Source of the DNA: Arthrobacter sp. 24S4-2
GTDB taxonomy: Bacteria; Actinomycetota; Actinomycetes; Actinomycetales; Micrococcaceae
NCBI RefSeq assembly: GCF_005280255.1
Contig: NZ_CP040018.1
Coordinates: forward strand, 310,001-374,000
Length of the DNA: 64,000 nucleotides
Direction: 5' to 3'
Shown here: piece after piece, positions 8,108 to 16,856 of the stretch
Position numbering within the stretch: the stretch's first letter is position 1
How the letters are laid out: each line of letters opens with the position of its first letter
Notes under the pieces: generated by a model
Database searches by the model: none
Seen by the model: only the letters and a program-made list of their open reading frames with translations
Told to the model about the DNA's origin: nothing
Made by a program: the position numbers and the translations under genes

Positions 8108-9495
8108 GCGACGCCAACTCCGGCACCTCCGGGGCAGGCCACATTTACGACTTTGCCGGGATCGGCGTCGGGCCCTTCAACCTGGGGCTTGCGGCGCTCA
8201 CCGAGCCTGTGGACGGGGTCGATGCGGTGTTCCTGGAGCGCCGCGACTCGTTCGACTGGCACCCCGGGATGATGCTGGAGCCCGCCCACCTGCAGGTCCC
8301 GTTCATGGCGGACCTCGTGACGCTCGCGGACCCCACCTCCCCGTATTCCTTCCTGAACTTCCTCAAACAGACCGGCCGGCTCTACCGCTTCTATATCCGG
8401 GAGAACTTCTATCCCCTGCGCGCCGAGTACAACCAGTACTGCCAGTGGGTGGCCGGCCAGCTCGATTCCGTGCACTTCGGCACGGACGTCCGGGACATCA
8501 CGTACGACGGCGGCGTGTACACGCTTTCGGCGGACGGTCCCACGGGGCCGGAGGTGCTGCGCGCCAGGCGGCTGGTGCTTGGCACCGGAACGTCCCCCTA
8601 TATTCCCGCGGCCTGTGACGGAATAGTCGAGGCGACAGCCAACGGCCGCGGACTGGTCCTCCACAACGCCGATTACTTGTCGAGGAAGAGTGAGCTGCAG
8701 AAGCAGCGGAGTATCACCATCGTGGGCAGCGGCCAGAGCGCGGCGGAAATCTACTACGAGCTCCTGCAGGAAATCGACGTCCACGGGTACCAGCTGAACT
8801 GGGTCACCCGCTCGGGCCGGTTCTTCCCGCTGGAGTACACCAAGCTCACGCTCGAGATGACGTCCCCGGAGTACGTGGACTATTTCCACGGCCTCCCGCA
8901 GGACCAGCGCGACGGCCTCATCAAGAGCCAGAAGAACCTGTACAAGGGCATCAACTCCGAGCTCATCGACGCCATCTACGACCTCCTGTACATCAAGAGC
9001 CTCTCCGGGATCGTGGACACCCGGCTGTTGACGCATTCGGCGCTCACCGGTGCCTCCTGGGACCCGGCAGCCGGGTCCCACACCCTGCAGCTGCGGCACG
9101 GGGAACAGGGCGCCGACTATTCGCTGGACACCGACGCGGTGGTGCTTGCCACTGGCTACGGCTACCGGGAGCCCGAGTTCCTGGCAGGCGTGCAGGACCG
9201 CATCGCAAGGGACGGCGCCGGAAGGTTCGCCGTCGAGCGCAACTACAGCACCGGCGTCGAACCCGGGGAGATCTTTGTCCAGAACGCCGAACTCCACACC
9301 CACGGCTTCGTCACGCCGGACCTGGGCATGGCCGCCTACCGCAACTCCTGCATCCTGCGCGAAATCGCAGGGCACGAGGTCTATCCCGTGGAGCGCAGCA
9401 TCGCATTCCAGCAGTTCGGCGTGCGGGGGCAGCCGGAGCTTCCGGCCGGCGCCCGACAGGCCGCACAACCTGAATCCGCGGAGGTGCATGCATGA
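8104..9495 (+). CDS. desB: Lysine/cadaverine N-hydroxylase (DesB-like)
   Basis: 463-aa flavin monooxygenase of the IucD/SidA/PvdA family. The FAD-binding stretch is GIGVGPFNLGLAALTE near residues 18-33, the NADPH-binding glycine region is VGSGQSAAEIYYELLQE near 210-226, and the ATGYGYREPEFL signature is near 350. It hydroxylates the terminal amine of cadaverine (or lysine), creating the N-OH of the hydroxamate group. It overlaps both neighbours by 4 bases within the des operon. Confidence 0.92.
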   Translation: MSDANSGTSGAGHIYDFAGIGVGPFNLGLAALTEPVDGVDAVFLERRDSFDWHPGMMLEPAHLQVPFMADLVTLADPTSPYSFLNFLKQTGRLYRFYIRENFYPLRAEYNQYCQWVAGQLDSVHFGTDVRDITYDGGVYTLSADGPTGPEVLRARRLVLGTGTSPYIPAACDGIVEATANGRGLVLHNADYLSRKSELQKQRSITIVGSGQSAAEIYYELLQEIDVHGYQLNWVTRSGRFFPLEYTKLTLEMTSPEYVDYFHGLPQDQRDGLIKSQKNLYKGINSELIDAIYDLLYIKSLSGIVDTRLLTHSALTGASWDPAAGSHTLQLRHGEQGADYSLDTDAVVLATGYGYREPEFLAGVQDRIARDGAGRFAVERNYSTGVEPGEIFVQNAELHTHGFVTPDLGMAAYRNSCILREIAGHEVYPVERSIAFQQFGVRGQPELPAGARQAAQPESAEVHA

Positions 9496-10055
9496 GTTTC
9501 ACCTTCCGCTGCCTCAACCCCGAAGCCGACGCACAACTCCTCCACAGCTGGGTTACCCGGCCCTACGCCTCCTTCTGGGGGATGCAGTCCGCCACGGTGG
9601 AGGACGTTGTGGAGGAATACTCTAAAATCCAGGCCAGCGGGCATCACCGCTCGCTGCTGGGGCTCGACGGCGGCGTTCCCGCCTTCCTGATGGAGGAGTA
9701 CTTTCCGTCGCTGTCGCCGCTCGCCGGCGTGTACGCCGTGCAGCCCGGAGACATCGGGATGCACCTCCTGGTTGCGCCGCCGGCCGGCCCGCCGCGCACC
9801 GGCTATACCGCGGCGGCGATGGAAACGGTCCTGGACAGGCTCTTCGCCAAGGACACGGTGGAGCGTGTGGTGGTTGAGCCCGACGCGCGGAACCACAAAA
9901 TCCATGTCCTCAACGAACGGCTGGGATTCCAGGCCGCCGGAGAGGTGACCCTTCCGGACAAGCAGGCCCTCCTCAGCTTCTGTTCGCGGGAAGCATTCCA
10001 TGCCGCACGCGCAGCCCTTCATTCATCCCCGATCCACCAGGGAGCATCACTGTGA
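9492..10055 (+). CDS. desC: N-hydroxyamine acyltransferase (DesC-like GNAT)
   Basis: 187-aa GNAT protein of the siderophore acyltransferase type (IucB/MbtK-like). RPYASFWGM lies near residues 17-25 and HLLVAPPAGPPRTGYTAAAM near 93-112 forms the acyl-CoA-binding core. VVVEPDARNHKIHVLNERLG near 126-145 is typical of the family. It acylates N-hydroxycadaverine with acetyl-, succinyl- or another acyl-CoA; the donor cannot be told from sequence. Its stop overlaps the GTG start of the synthetase gene. Confidence 0.9.
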   Translation: MSFTFRCLNPEADAQLLHSWVTRPYASFWGMQSATVEDVVEEYSKIQASGHHRSLLGLDGGVPAFLMEEYFPSLSPLAGVYAVQPGDIGMHLLVAPPAGPPRTGYTAAAMETVLDRLFAKDTVERVVVEPDARNHKIHVLNERLGFQAAGEVTLPDKQALLSFCSREAFHAARAALHSSPIHQGASL

Positions 10056-11923
10056 CCACCGTTGAACTTGAATCCGTCCTGACCGCACGCAATGCCGCGG
10101 CCCACCTCACGCCGGAACGCTGGGCGGCCGCCAACCGGCACCTTGTCCGCAAGGCCCTCGCCGAGTTCTCCCACGAGCGGATCCTCACCCCGGAACGCAT
10201 CAGTGCCGGCGAGCCGGCCGGGGCCGGTGCCGAACGCGGCGCCGGGGCCAACGGGTACCGCGTGCTGAGCGATGACGCCTCGGTTGAATACCGGTTTTCG
10301 GCCAGGGTCCTGCACCTTGACCACTGGTCCGTCGATGCGGCCTCCATTTCATGCAGCCGCGACGGAGAGAACGCACCGCTGGATGCACTCCGGTTCATCA
10401 CCGAATTCCACGACGCCCTGGGAGTCCGGCAGGAGATGCTCCCGGTCTATCTCGAGGAGATCAGCAGTACCCTCTCCGGCCATGCGTACAAGCAGTGGAT
10501 GGGCCAGCCGTCGTCTGCTGAACTGGCAGCCGGCGTGACCCGCGGAGCGGACGTCGCCACGGACTTCCAGACCATTGAACGCAGCATGACCGAGGGCCAT
10601 CCCTCTTTCGTGGCCAACAACGGCCGGCTGGGCTTCGGCATCAGCGACTACCGTGCCTTTGCTCCGGAAGCCGGTGCCGCAGTGCAGCTGGAATGGATCG
10701 CGGTGCACCGGAGTAAGGCAGTGTTCACCTCCAGCACGGGATTGGACTACGCCACCCACCTTGACGCCGAACTGGGGAAGGCGGCACTGGCCTGCTTCGA
10801 CGCTGAACTCGGCGCGCTTGGCCTGGACCCGGCCCGGTACTTCCTGATGCCGGTGCACCCGTGGCAGTGGGAGAACAAGCTGACGGTGACTTTCGCGGCC
10901 GAAATTGGGCAGCAGCACATCGTCCACGTCGGCATCGGGGCGGACAGGTACCAGGCCCAGCAGTCCATCCGGACTTTCTTTAACACGGCTTCACCCGAAA
11001 AGTCCTATGTAAAAACGGCCATGTCCGTCCTGAACATGGGCTTTATGCGCGGGCTGTCGCCGCACTACATGAAGGCCACTCCGGCCATCAATGACTGGCT
11101 CCGGGAACTGATCGGGAGCGACGAGGCCCTGCAGGACCGCGGACTCGCGATGATCAGCGAAGTAGCCGCCATCGGGTACCACAACGGCTACTACGAGGCA
11201 GCATCCGCGAAAGGTTCGCCGTACCGGAAGATGCTGTCCGCCCTGTGGAGGGAAAGCCCCCTGCCGCTGCTCAAGGACGGACAGCAGCTGGCCACCATGG
11301 CCTCGCTCCTGCATATCGATGCTGCGGGCAAACCCATGGTGTCAGCGCTGATCGAACGGTCCGGGTTGGAAGCAGGGGAGTGGCTGCGGCGGTACTTCGA
11401 GGCGTACCTCGTCCCGCTGGTGCACTGCCTGTACCGCTACGAGCTGGCGTTCATGCCGCACGGCGAGAACGTGATCCTGGTCCTCGAAAACGGCGTGCCG
11501 GTCCGGGCGGTCATGAAGGACATCGCCGAGGAAATCGTGGTGATGGGGGACAGGCTTGACCTGCCCCAAGCCGTGTCCCGGATCAAGGTGGACATTCCCG
11601 ATGGGGAGAAGGTCCTGGCAATCTTCACCGACGTGTTCGACTGCATCTTCCGGTTCCTGGGTGCCCTCCTGGAGGAAGACGGCGTGCTCGGCGGCGACGA
11701 ATTCTGGCGCATCGCGGCTGCCGCCATCCACGGCTACCAGGCAGAGCACCCGGAACTCGCGGACCAGTTTGCCCGGCATGACCTGTTTGCCGCAGATTTC
11801 CAGTTCTCCTGCCTGAACAGGCTGCAGCTGCGCAACAACCAGCAGATGCTGGACCTTGCCGACCCCTCCGGCGGCCTGCAGATGGCCGGCCGGCTGGACA
11901 ATCCGCTGGCGAAGTTCGCTTGA
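10052..11923 (+). CDS. desD: IucA/IucC-type siderophore synthetase (DesD-like)
   Basis: 623-aa NRPS-independent siderophore synthetase. Recognisable blocks are GHPSFVANNGRLGF near residues 184-197, MPVHPWQWENKLT near 266-278 and MSVLNMGFMRGLSPHYMKAT near 325-344. The ferric-iron-reductase-like C-terminal region carries YRYELAFMPHGENVILVLEN near 462-481. DesD-type enzymes join and cyclise N-hydroxy-N-acyl-cadaverine units using ATP, giving desferrioxamine-like trihydroxamates. It begins at GTG overlapping the desC stop and ends the operon. No siderophore exporter or receptor gene lies alongside. Confidence 0.92.
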   Translation: MTTVELESVLTARNAAAHLTPERWAAANRHLVRKALAEFSHERILTPERISAGEPAGAGAERGAGANGYRVLSDDASVEYRFSARVLHLDHWSVDAASISCSRDGENAPLDALRFITEFHDALGVRQEMLPVYLEEISSTLSGHAYKQWMGQPSSAELAAGVTRGADVATDFQTIERSMTEGHPSFVANNGRLGFGISDYRAFAPEAGAAVQLEWIAVHRSKAVFTSSTGLDYATHLDAELGKAALACFDAELGALGLDPARYFLMPVHPWQWENKLTVTFAAEIGQQHIVHVGIGADRYQAQQSIRTFFNTASPEKSYVKTAMSVLNMGFMRGLSPHYMKATPAINDWLRELIGSDEALQDRGLAMISEVAAIGYHNGYYEAASAKGSPYRKMLSALWRESPLPLLKDGQQLATMASLLHIDAAGKPMVSALIERSGLEAGEWLRRYFEAYLVPLVHCLYRYELAFMPHGENVILVLENGVPVRAVMKDIAEEIVVMGDRLDLPQAVSRIKVDIPDGEKVLAIFTDVFDCIFRFLGALLEEDGVLGGDEFWRIAAAAIHGYQAEHPELADQFARHDLFAADFQFSCLNRLQLRNNQQMLDLADPSGGLQMAGRLDNPLAKFA

Positions 11924-11935
11924 GGAGGGTTCCGT

Positions 11936-11992
11936 CGAGATGGCATGTGACGGCAGTCCTGGTCGCAGGGAGCGCCGTGATGTGCCATCTCG
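11936..11992. terminator. Long imperfect stem-loop after desD
   Basis: Two 19-nt arms (11936-11954 and 11974-11992) pair with three mismatches around a 19-nt loop. The outer CGAGATGGCA / TGCCATCTCG portion is perfect. It begins 12 bases after the desD stop. There is no T-run, so it may be a processing or rho-linked end, or an intergenic palindromic repeat, rather than a classic terminator. Confidence 0.5.
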
Positions 11993-12029
11993 GCGCTGGA
12001 TAGGGGAGGCGCCCGGCGCAAGGGGATAC

Positions 12030-12035
12030 TAGGCT
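12030..12035 (+). promoter_or_regulatory. Putative leaderless -10 box (TAGGCT)
   Basis: TAGGCT ends 6 nt before the ATG of the SDR gene, and no Shine-Dalgarno is present. This fits transcription starting at the start codon. Confidence 0.45.
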
Positions 12036-12041
12036 TGCGGC

Positions 12042-12818
12042 ATGACCGAACAAGTTGCCGGATCCACTGCCCTGATCACCGGCGCCACGGCTGGCCTCGG
12101 CGCCGAGTTCGCCCGCCAGCTCGCAGAGCAGGGCCACCACCTTGTGCTTGTTGCGCGGGACAGGGAGCGGCTCCAGGCCGCCGCGCACGAGCTTGAGAAC
12201 AACTACAGCATCACCGCGGAAGTGCTGTCCGCGGACCTGACGGACGACACCGGGGTGGCCTCCGTCGTCGAACGCCTGTCCGATGCGTCGCGGCCGGTGG
12301 AAATCCTGGTCAACAACGCCGGGATCGGCTTGCTGAAGAGTTTTGAGAAGAACAGCCTGGATGAGGAACGCGGGCACCTCCGGCTGCATGTCCAGACGCC
12401 CATGGAACTGTGCCACGCGGCCCTGCAGGGCATGCTGGCGCGCGGTTCGGGCAGGATCATCAACGTGGCCAGCGTCGCCGCGTTCGCCAACCGGGGGAGC
12501 TACTCGGCGGCCAAGGCCTGGCAGGTGAGCTTCACACGCTGGGCCAACCTCGCGTACGCCGGCAGCGGGGTGAAAGTGACGGCGGTATGCCCCGGCTTCA
12601 CCCACACCGAGTTCCACGACCGCATGGGCATGGACAAAACGGCCGCCCCGCGCTGGCTATGGCTGAACGCCGACCGCGTGGTCCGGGAAGGGCTGGCTGA
12701 CAATGAACGCGGCCGGGCCGTTTCCATCCCCACGAAGCGGTACAAAGTGGTTGCCGCCGTCTCCCGGATGCTGCCCGCCCGGTTCACGTCAGGGCCGCCG
12801 AAGAGGCCTGCGAAGTAG
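12042..12818 (+). CDS. SDR family NAD(P)-dependent oxidoreductase
   Basis: 258-aa classical short-chain dehydrogenase. The cofactor motif is TGATAGLGAEFARQL (TGxxxGxG) near residues 13-27, NNAGIG is near 90, the catalytic serine is in NVASVAAF near 140, and the YxxxK pair in SYSAAKAW is near 152-156. The substrate is unknown. It lacks a ribosome site and probably starts leaderless, separately from the des operon. It converges on the FUSC gene. Confidence 0.9.
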   Translation: MTEQVAGSTALITGATAGLGAEFARQLAEQGHHLVLVARDRERLQAAAHELENNYSITAEVLSADLTDDTGVASVVERLSDASRPVEILVNNAGIGLLKSFEKNSLDEERGHLRLHVQTPMELCHAALQGMLARGSGRIINVASVAAFANRGSYSAAKAWQVSFTRWANLAYAGSGVKVTAVCPGFTHTEFHDRMGMDKTAAPRWLWLNADRVVREGLADNERGRAVSIPTKRYKVVAAVSRMLPARFTSGPPKRPAK

Positions 12819-12840
12819 CCGCCTTCCGGAACTGCGTGCC

Positions 12841-13899
12841 TCAACCCGCCGTGCGCCGGCGGCGCCGGATCAGCACAATGACCAGGATGCCGATCACGGC
12901 ACCCACCACGGTTTCCACGCCGCGTTCCGAGATGAGGACGTAGGGGTCGGCGGGGGCGGCGAGCTGCGTCATCAGCAGGATCACGGGCGTGAAGGACACC
13001 ATGGCCAGGCCGTAGTGCCGGGTCATGAAAAGTTCGGAGGTGAACTGGAAGACGACCACCAGCAGCGCCAGCACGGCGGCTTCCGCCCCGGGGAAGAACC
13101 GCAAGGGGGCCCAGGGGACCGGAAGCAGTACGACGGCGACCAGCACCAGGCCAAGGAACGTCCCCATGATGCGGTGAAGTCCGCGGTGCACACTGCTTGG
13201 CAGGTCGGCGCCGGCGAGGGGAACCGCGGCGGCAGCCATGGCCCAGTGCGGGTGGCCGCTGCCGCTCAGAACGCCGATTGCGCCTGCGGTCCAGACCGCC
13301 AGGACATACCGTGCCGCGTGGATCATGGCCGCGTGCCTCCGTGGTCCGCGCAAGGGCAGCGAGGCCCTCCCCGCCCCCCGTTGCCACTCACGGCCGCGGA
13401 CCCAGCCGCCGAACCCGATAACCATTGAAAACGCCGCGGCGGCCGCGGCAATGAGCAGCGCGGCGAACCAGGGAACCGTTGTGGGTACCGAAGCGCAGGC
13501 GCCCAGGGCCAGGATGCCGAAGAACGGGCCGTTGGGTTTGAGATGCACCCTGTCCGAGAAGACCGAACCGACGCCTGCCAGCAGGGCTTCCACACCCACC
13601 AGCCACCACGAATGCAGGTGGTTAACGGAGAGGAAGACGCCCACACCCACGCCGCTGAGCAGGACCAGTGCGGCCTGTGCCTGGTGCGTGAGGCGGAGCT
13701 GGTGGGGCTCGGTCCGCCCGTACATTCCGGTCAGTGCGCCGAACACGGCGTAAATGATCAGCTCCGGGCGCCCAAGAACGAGGAGCGTCAGGGAGGGAAC
13801 GGCCACGCTCACGGCCACGCGCAGGGCCGACAAGTGATCGTTGTTGGCAGGGCCCAAGCTGTGCAGGGCGCGGAGATGCCCCATGATGGCGTGGGCCAT
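12841..13899 (-). CDS. FUSC family membrane protein
   Basis: 352-aa membrane protein with about ten hydrophobic segments arranged as two similar halves, as in FUSC/aromatic-acid exporter (YccS/AaeB-type) proteins. The second half includes WTAGAIGVLSGSGHPHWAMA and HRIMGTFLGLVLVAV, stretches typical of that family. The likely role is efflux of aromatic or other toxic acids across the cytoplasmic membrane. The start at 13899 is chosen because GGAGG lies 5 nt upstream; an in-frame start 8 codons earlier has no such site. The protein ends with the basic tail RRRRRTAG. Confidence 0.82.
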   Translation of the reverse strand: MAHAIMGHLRALHSLGPANNDHLSALRVAVSVAVPSLTLLVLGRPELIIYAVFGALTGMYGRTEPHQLRLTHQAQAALVLLSGVGVGVFLSVNHLHSWWLVGVEALLAGVGSVFSDRVHLKPNGPFFGILALGACASVPTTVPWFAALLIAAAAAAFSMVIGFGGWVRGREWQRGAGRASLPLRGPRRHAAMIHAARYVLAVWTAGAIGVLSGSGHPHWAMAAAAVPLAGADLPSSVHRGLHRIMGTFLGLVLVAVVLLPVPWAPLRFFPGAEAAVLALLVVVFQFTSELFMTRHYGLAMVSFTPVILLMTQLAAPADPYVLISERGVETVVGAVIGILVIVLIRRRRRTAG

Positions 13900-13954
13900 G
13901 CGTACCTCCACTCTTCCGTGCATTCTGTCTTCAAAAAGTCTGCCAGACGCGCGA

Positions 13955-14004
13955 GAGGCCTGCTTTGCATGCCGTCACAAAGGGCATCGTGCAAAGCAGG
14001 CCTC
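13955..14004 (-). terminator. Perfect 15-bp stem-loop terminator
   Basis: GAGGCCTGCTTTGCA (13955-13969) pairs perfectly with TGCAAAGCAGGCCTC (13990-14004) around a 20-nt loop. It lies 27 bases after the stop of the transporter gene on the minus strand and would terminate it before the FUSC gene. Confidence 0.75.
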
Positions 14005-14030
14005 GCCGGGCGGGGAACAGGACTACAAGG

Positions 14031-15608
14031 TCAGACCTTGGCCGGAACCTTCTCGGGTTCCTGAACCTGATCCTCGAACGGCATCTCATCCAGGTTGATC
14101 AGGGGGTTCTCGTCCTGGGTGGCCACGAGCTCGTGGGCCTCAGCCTTGGTATCCACGCTGGGCATGGACCCCGGCAGCGGACGGTTGGCCGATTCCTTCA
14201 GGAAGTAGATCGCGACGGCGCCGATGGCCGATGTGGCCATCAGGTAGTAGGCGGGCATCATGTCATTGCCCGTCGCCGTGATCAGTGCGGCCACAATGAA
14301 CGGCGTGGTTCCGCCGAAGATTGCCACGGCGAAGTTGTACGCGATGCCCATGGCACCGTAGCGGCTGGCCGTCGGGAACTGGGCCGGCAGCGCCGAGGCC
14401 AGGTTCGCGACGTAGAACGTCACCGGGAAGGCAATCAGGGAAAGGCCGGCCAACGTGGACCAGATTTCGCCGATGCCGATCAGGAGGAACGCAGGGGTGG
14501 CCAGGACGACCGTGCTGATGGCGCCGATCCACAGTACGGGACGGCGGCCGATCCGGTCGGAGAGCTTGCCGGTCAGCGGGATGCAGAGGCTCATGATCAC
14601 CAGTACGGGGATGGTCAGCAACGTGCCGTGCAGCTCGTCGTAGCCCTTGGACTCGGTGAGGTACGTCGGCATGTAGGACGTCAGGGCGTAGCCGGCGGTG
14701 TTCGCGGCTGCAACCAGGATCATGGCGACGATAAGCGAACGCCAGTAAGCCTTCACAATGCCAACCGGGCCCTTGGACGCGGTGGCATCTGAGGCGGTGG
14801 CGTCCTTGGCGAGGCTCTCCTGGGCATCCAAGGTTGCCTGGAACTGCGGGGATTCCTCAATCTTGCTCCGGAAGTAAACCGCGATCAGGCCCAGCGGGCC
14901 GGCAAGGAGGAACGGGACGCGCCAGCCCCACTGCTCCATGGTGTCCTGGCCCAGGGTCAGCTGCAGCACAGAGACGAGGGCGGCGCCGAGGGCGAAGCCG
15001 AGGTAGCTGCCCATGTCCAGGAAGCTGGCGAAGAAGCCGCGGCGCTTGTCCGGGGCGTATTCGCTCACAAAGGTGGTGGCGCCGGCGTACTCGCCGCCGG
15101 TGGAGAAACCTTGCACCAGCTTGAGCAGCACCAGCAGGGCCGCGGCCCACATTCCGATCTGCGCGTAGCCGGGCAGCAGGCCGACGGCGAATGTACTCGC
15201 GGCCATCAGCATCAGCGTGGCGGCGAGGACCTTCTGGCGTCCGATCTTGTCGCCGAGCCAGCCGAAGATGACTCCGCCAAGCGGGCGGGCGATAAAGGTG
15301 GCGGCGAAGGTTCCCAGTAAGAACAGGGTCTGAACGGACTTGTCCGCCTCAGGGAGGAACACCGGTCCCATGGTGGTGATGAGGTAGCCGAACACGCCGA
15401 CGTCGTACCACTCCATGGTGTTACCCACGATGGTTCCGCCGAGTGCTTTCTTAAGCATCGGCTTGTTGACGACGTTGATGTCGGAGACTTTGAGCCTGCG
15501 GCGAGGCAACAGCCTCGGCTTCTTGGCGCTTTGGGGCGCAATACTATCGGTCCCGCGGGCGTTAATTACGCCTGCTGAAGAGTCGGTCATGCTTCGGTCT
15601 TTGGGCAT
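14031..15608 (-). CDS. MHS-type MFS transporter (ProP/KgtP-like symporter)
   Basis: 525-aa major facilitator protein of the metabolite:H+ symporter group. Features include GNTMEWYDVGVFGYL near residue 62, the loop 2-3 motif GWLGDKIGRQKVLA near 113, and GFSTGGEYAGATTFVSEYAP near 165 (the GGE-x-x-GA motif of MHS carriers). About twelve membrane segments are present. Relatives import proline, betaine, citrate, alpha-ketoglutarate or shikimate; the substrate here is undetermined. The ATG at 15608 is preferred because AGGAG lies 8 nt upstream; the ATG 8 codons earlier has no site. A perfect stem-loop follows the gene. Confidence 0.88.
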   Translation of the reverse strand: MPKDRSMTDSSAGVINARGTDSIAPQSAKKPRLLPRRRLKVSDINVVNKPMLKKALGGTIVGNTMEWYDVGVFGYLITTMGPVFLPEADKSVQTLFLLGTFAATFIARPLGGVIFGWLGDKIGRQKVLAATLMLMAASTFAVGLLPGYAQIGMWAAALLVLLKLVQGFSTGGEYAGATTFVSEYAPDKRRGFFASFLDMGSYLGFALGAALVSVLQLTLGQDTMEQWGWRVPFLLAGPLGLIAVYFRSKIEESPQFQATLDAQESLAKDATASDATASKGPVGIVKAYWRSLIVAMILVAAANTAGYALTSYMPTYLTESKGYDELHGTLLTIPVLVIMSLCIPLTGKLSDRIGRRPVLWIGAISTVVLATPAFLLIGIGEIWSTLAGLSLIAFPVTFYVANLASALPAQFPTASRYGAMGIAYNFAVAIFGGTTPFIVAALITATGNDMMPAYYLMATSAIGAVAIYFLKESANRPLPGSMPSVDTKAEAHELVATQDENPLINLDEMPFEDQVQEPEKVPAKV

Positions 15609-16186
15609 TTGGGCTGCTCCTGTGGAGGTCATTTGCTTGCGACTTGTAGCTGCCCCGCTCCGGGCAGGCTTTCAATTTTACGCGATTTCCATGGAGTTTC
15701 CGAGTTCAGTGGCGTATGATCCCTCGATTCAGGCCCGTATTCGGCTTCAAAGCCGAAATTGTTTTGCGCCGTTTCACCGCTCCAGCACTGGAAATCCGGC
15801 GACGCCGGGCATCGTTACCAAACCTTTTCGGCTGGCAGGCCGAAAAAACGCCCAAATGCCCTGATTCCGGCCCCTAAGCGGCCGCCGCCGGCAGCCCTTC
15901 TGAAGTCCGTGATTCCACGCAAAACCAGGGTTCCCAACGGGCCGGATCACTGTCTAAGGTTGAGCCATGGGAACACTGATCCTCGGGTAAAGCCTGCGGC
16001 CGGCTGTCAGCGCCGGCAGTTGCTGGCCGCCCGCCCGCCGTATTCACCCGCAATGCACGCAAGTTGAGGCGTACCGCCGCGTTGATTCCCGTACGACCCC
16101 CGTCGTCGTGACTTCTCCACCGCGACCTTCCAGCGCGTCCACAACACATCACCGCCAGCCGATTACGCACCACAAGGAGAGCATCC
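15609..16186. other. 578-base divergent gap with two hairpins
   Basis: No convincing gene. The stretch is AT-richer than its surroundings at 15670-15790. It contains TTCGGCT-TCAA-AGCCGAA (15740-15757, followed by ATTGTTTTG) and TTTTCGGC-TGGCAG-GCCGAAAA (15825-15846), which share the same GCCGAA/TTCGGC arms and look like terminators. No annotated transcript would end there, so a small RNA or the trace of a lost gene is possible. It also holds the promoters of the diverging transporter and small-protein genes. Confidence 0.5.
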
Positions 16187-16411
16187 GTGACTGACAAAGA
16201 CAACACCCAGGGCACAGAACCCAAACCGGACCCCCAGGTAGAAGGGTCGGAGTCCAGCCAAGGCATCAAGTCCCGGCTAACGGACGCGCAGCGGGAAATG
16301 CTGGCCAGCAAGTCCCGTGGCAGCTCGGGTTCGCAGAGCGTTTCCCACGGCCAGAAACCTACGCACGCCAGCGGAAAACAGGGGCCCGCCCAAAAAAAGG
16401 TCCGCTGGTAG
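16187..16411 (+). CDS. Small disordered hydrophilic protein
   Basis: 74 aa, no recognised family. The composition is charged and rich in Ser, Gly, Gln and Lys with no hydrophobic core. One short amphipathic stretch (IKSRLTDAQREMLASKSRG, residues 27-45) precedes a basic tail ending KKVRW. GTG with AAGGAGA 6 nt upstream supports real translation despite the low complexity. It diverges from the transporter gene. Small proteins of this look are common in actinobacteria and often poorly characterised. Confidence 0.7.
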   Translation: MTDKDNTQGTEPKPDPQVEGSESSQGIKSRLTDAQREMLASKSRGSSGSQSVSHGQKPTHASGKQGPAQKKVRW

Positions 16412-16487
16412 TTCCTGCAGACAAGCAGTTCCTGCAGTCCTACTATTGGTGGACACTTCATTTCAATGCGGAAAGGAAGAGCAAAAA

Positions 16488-16739
16488 ATGGCTGAGAAGA
16501 ATCCTGAGGGACACCTCGAGCCGGAACTCGCCAGTCACCTGGCGGAGTCCATGGACGAGGTGCCTGCGCCTGAGCTGACGGCCCCCGCCGGCCCGGCAAA
16601 CGGCGGCCAGCAGTGGCCGGACGGAAGCGGAAAGCACAAGCACCCGAAGGACCGCGCTACCCTGCATGGCCGCGATCACGAGACTGCAGTGGGAGCTATC
16701 CACCGGACCAGCCGGCCGCAGCTTCCGCACCACGACTAA
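16488..16739 (+). CDS. Small hydrophilic protein of unknown function
   Basis: 83 aa, unrecognised. The N-terminus is acidic (MAEKNPEGHLEPELASHLAE) and the C-terminal third is rich in His, Lys and Arg (DGSGKHKHPKDRATLHGRDH), so the charge is strongly split. There is no membrane segment. The ATG is preceded by the purine-rich GGAAAGGAAGAG about 7 nt upstream, which sets the start. It follows the previous small gene by 76 bases and may share its transcript. Confidence 0.7.
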   Translation: MAEKNPEGHLEPELASHLAESMDEVPAPELTAPAGPANGGQQWPDGSGKHKHPKDRATLHGRDHETAVGAIHRTSRPQLPHHD

Positions 16740-16856
16740 GGGCCCACGGGCCGGACATGCTTCCGGCGCCTCAAACCCGCCAATGCCCTGGTGCCCACCT
16801 CCATCAGGTGGGCGCCGGGGCATTTCCGCGCCCCGGCCTTGTCGCACCGGGCAGTG

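Noticed and set aside
7990..9489. 499-codon minus-strand open frame
   Set aside because: Antisense to desB, whose flavin- and NADPH-binding motifs are unambiguous.
13955..14004. Inverted repeat considered as a transposon end
   Set aside because: No transposase or target duplication is nearby; position after a stop codon fits a terminator.
15874..16599. 241-codon minus-strand open frame across the two small-protein genes
   Set aside because: Cys/Trp/Pro/Arg-rich translation without a family; the plus-strand small genes have clear ribosome sites.
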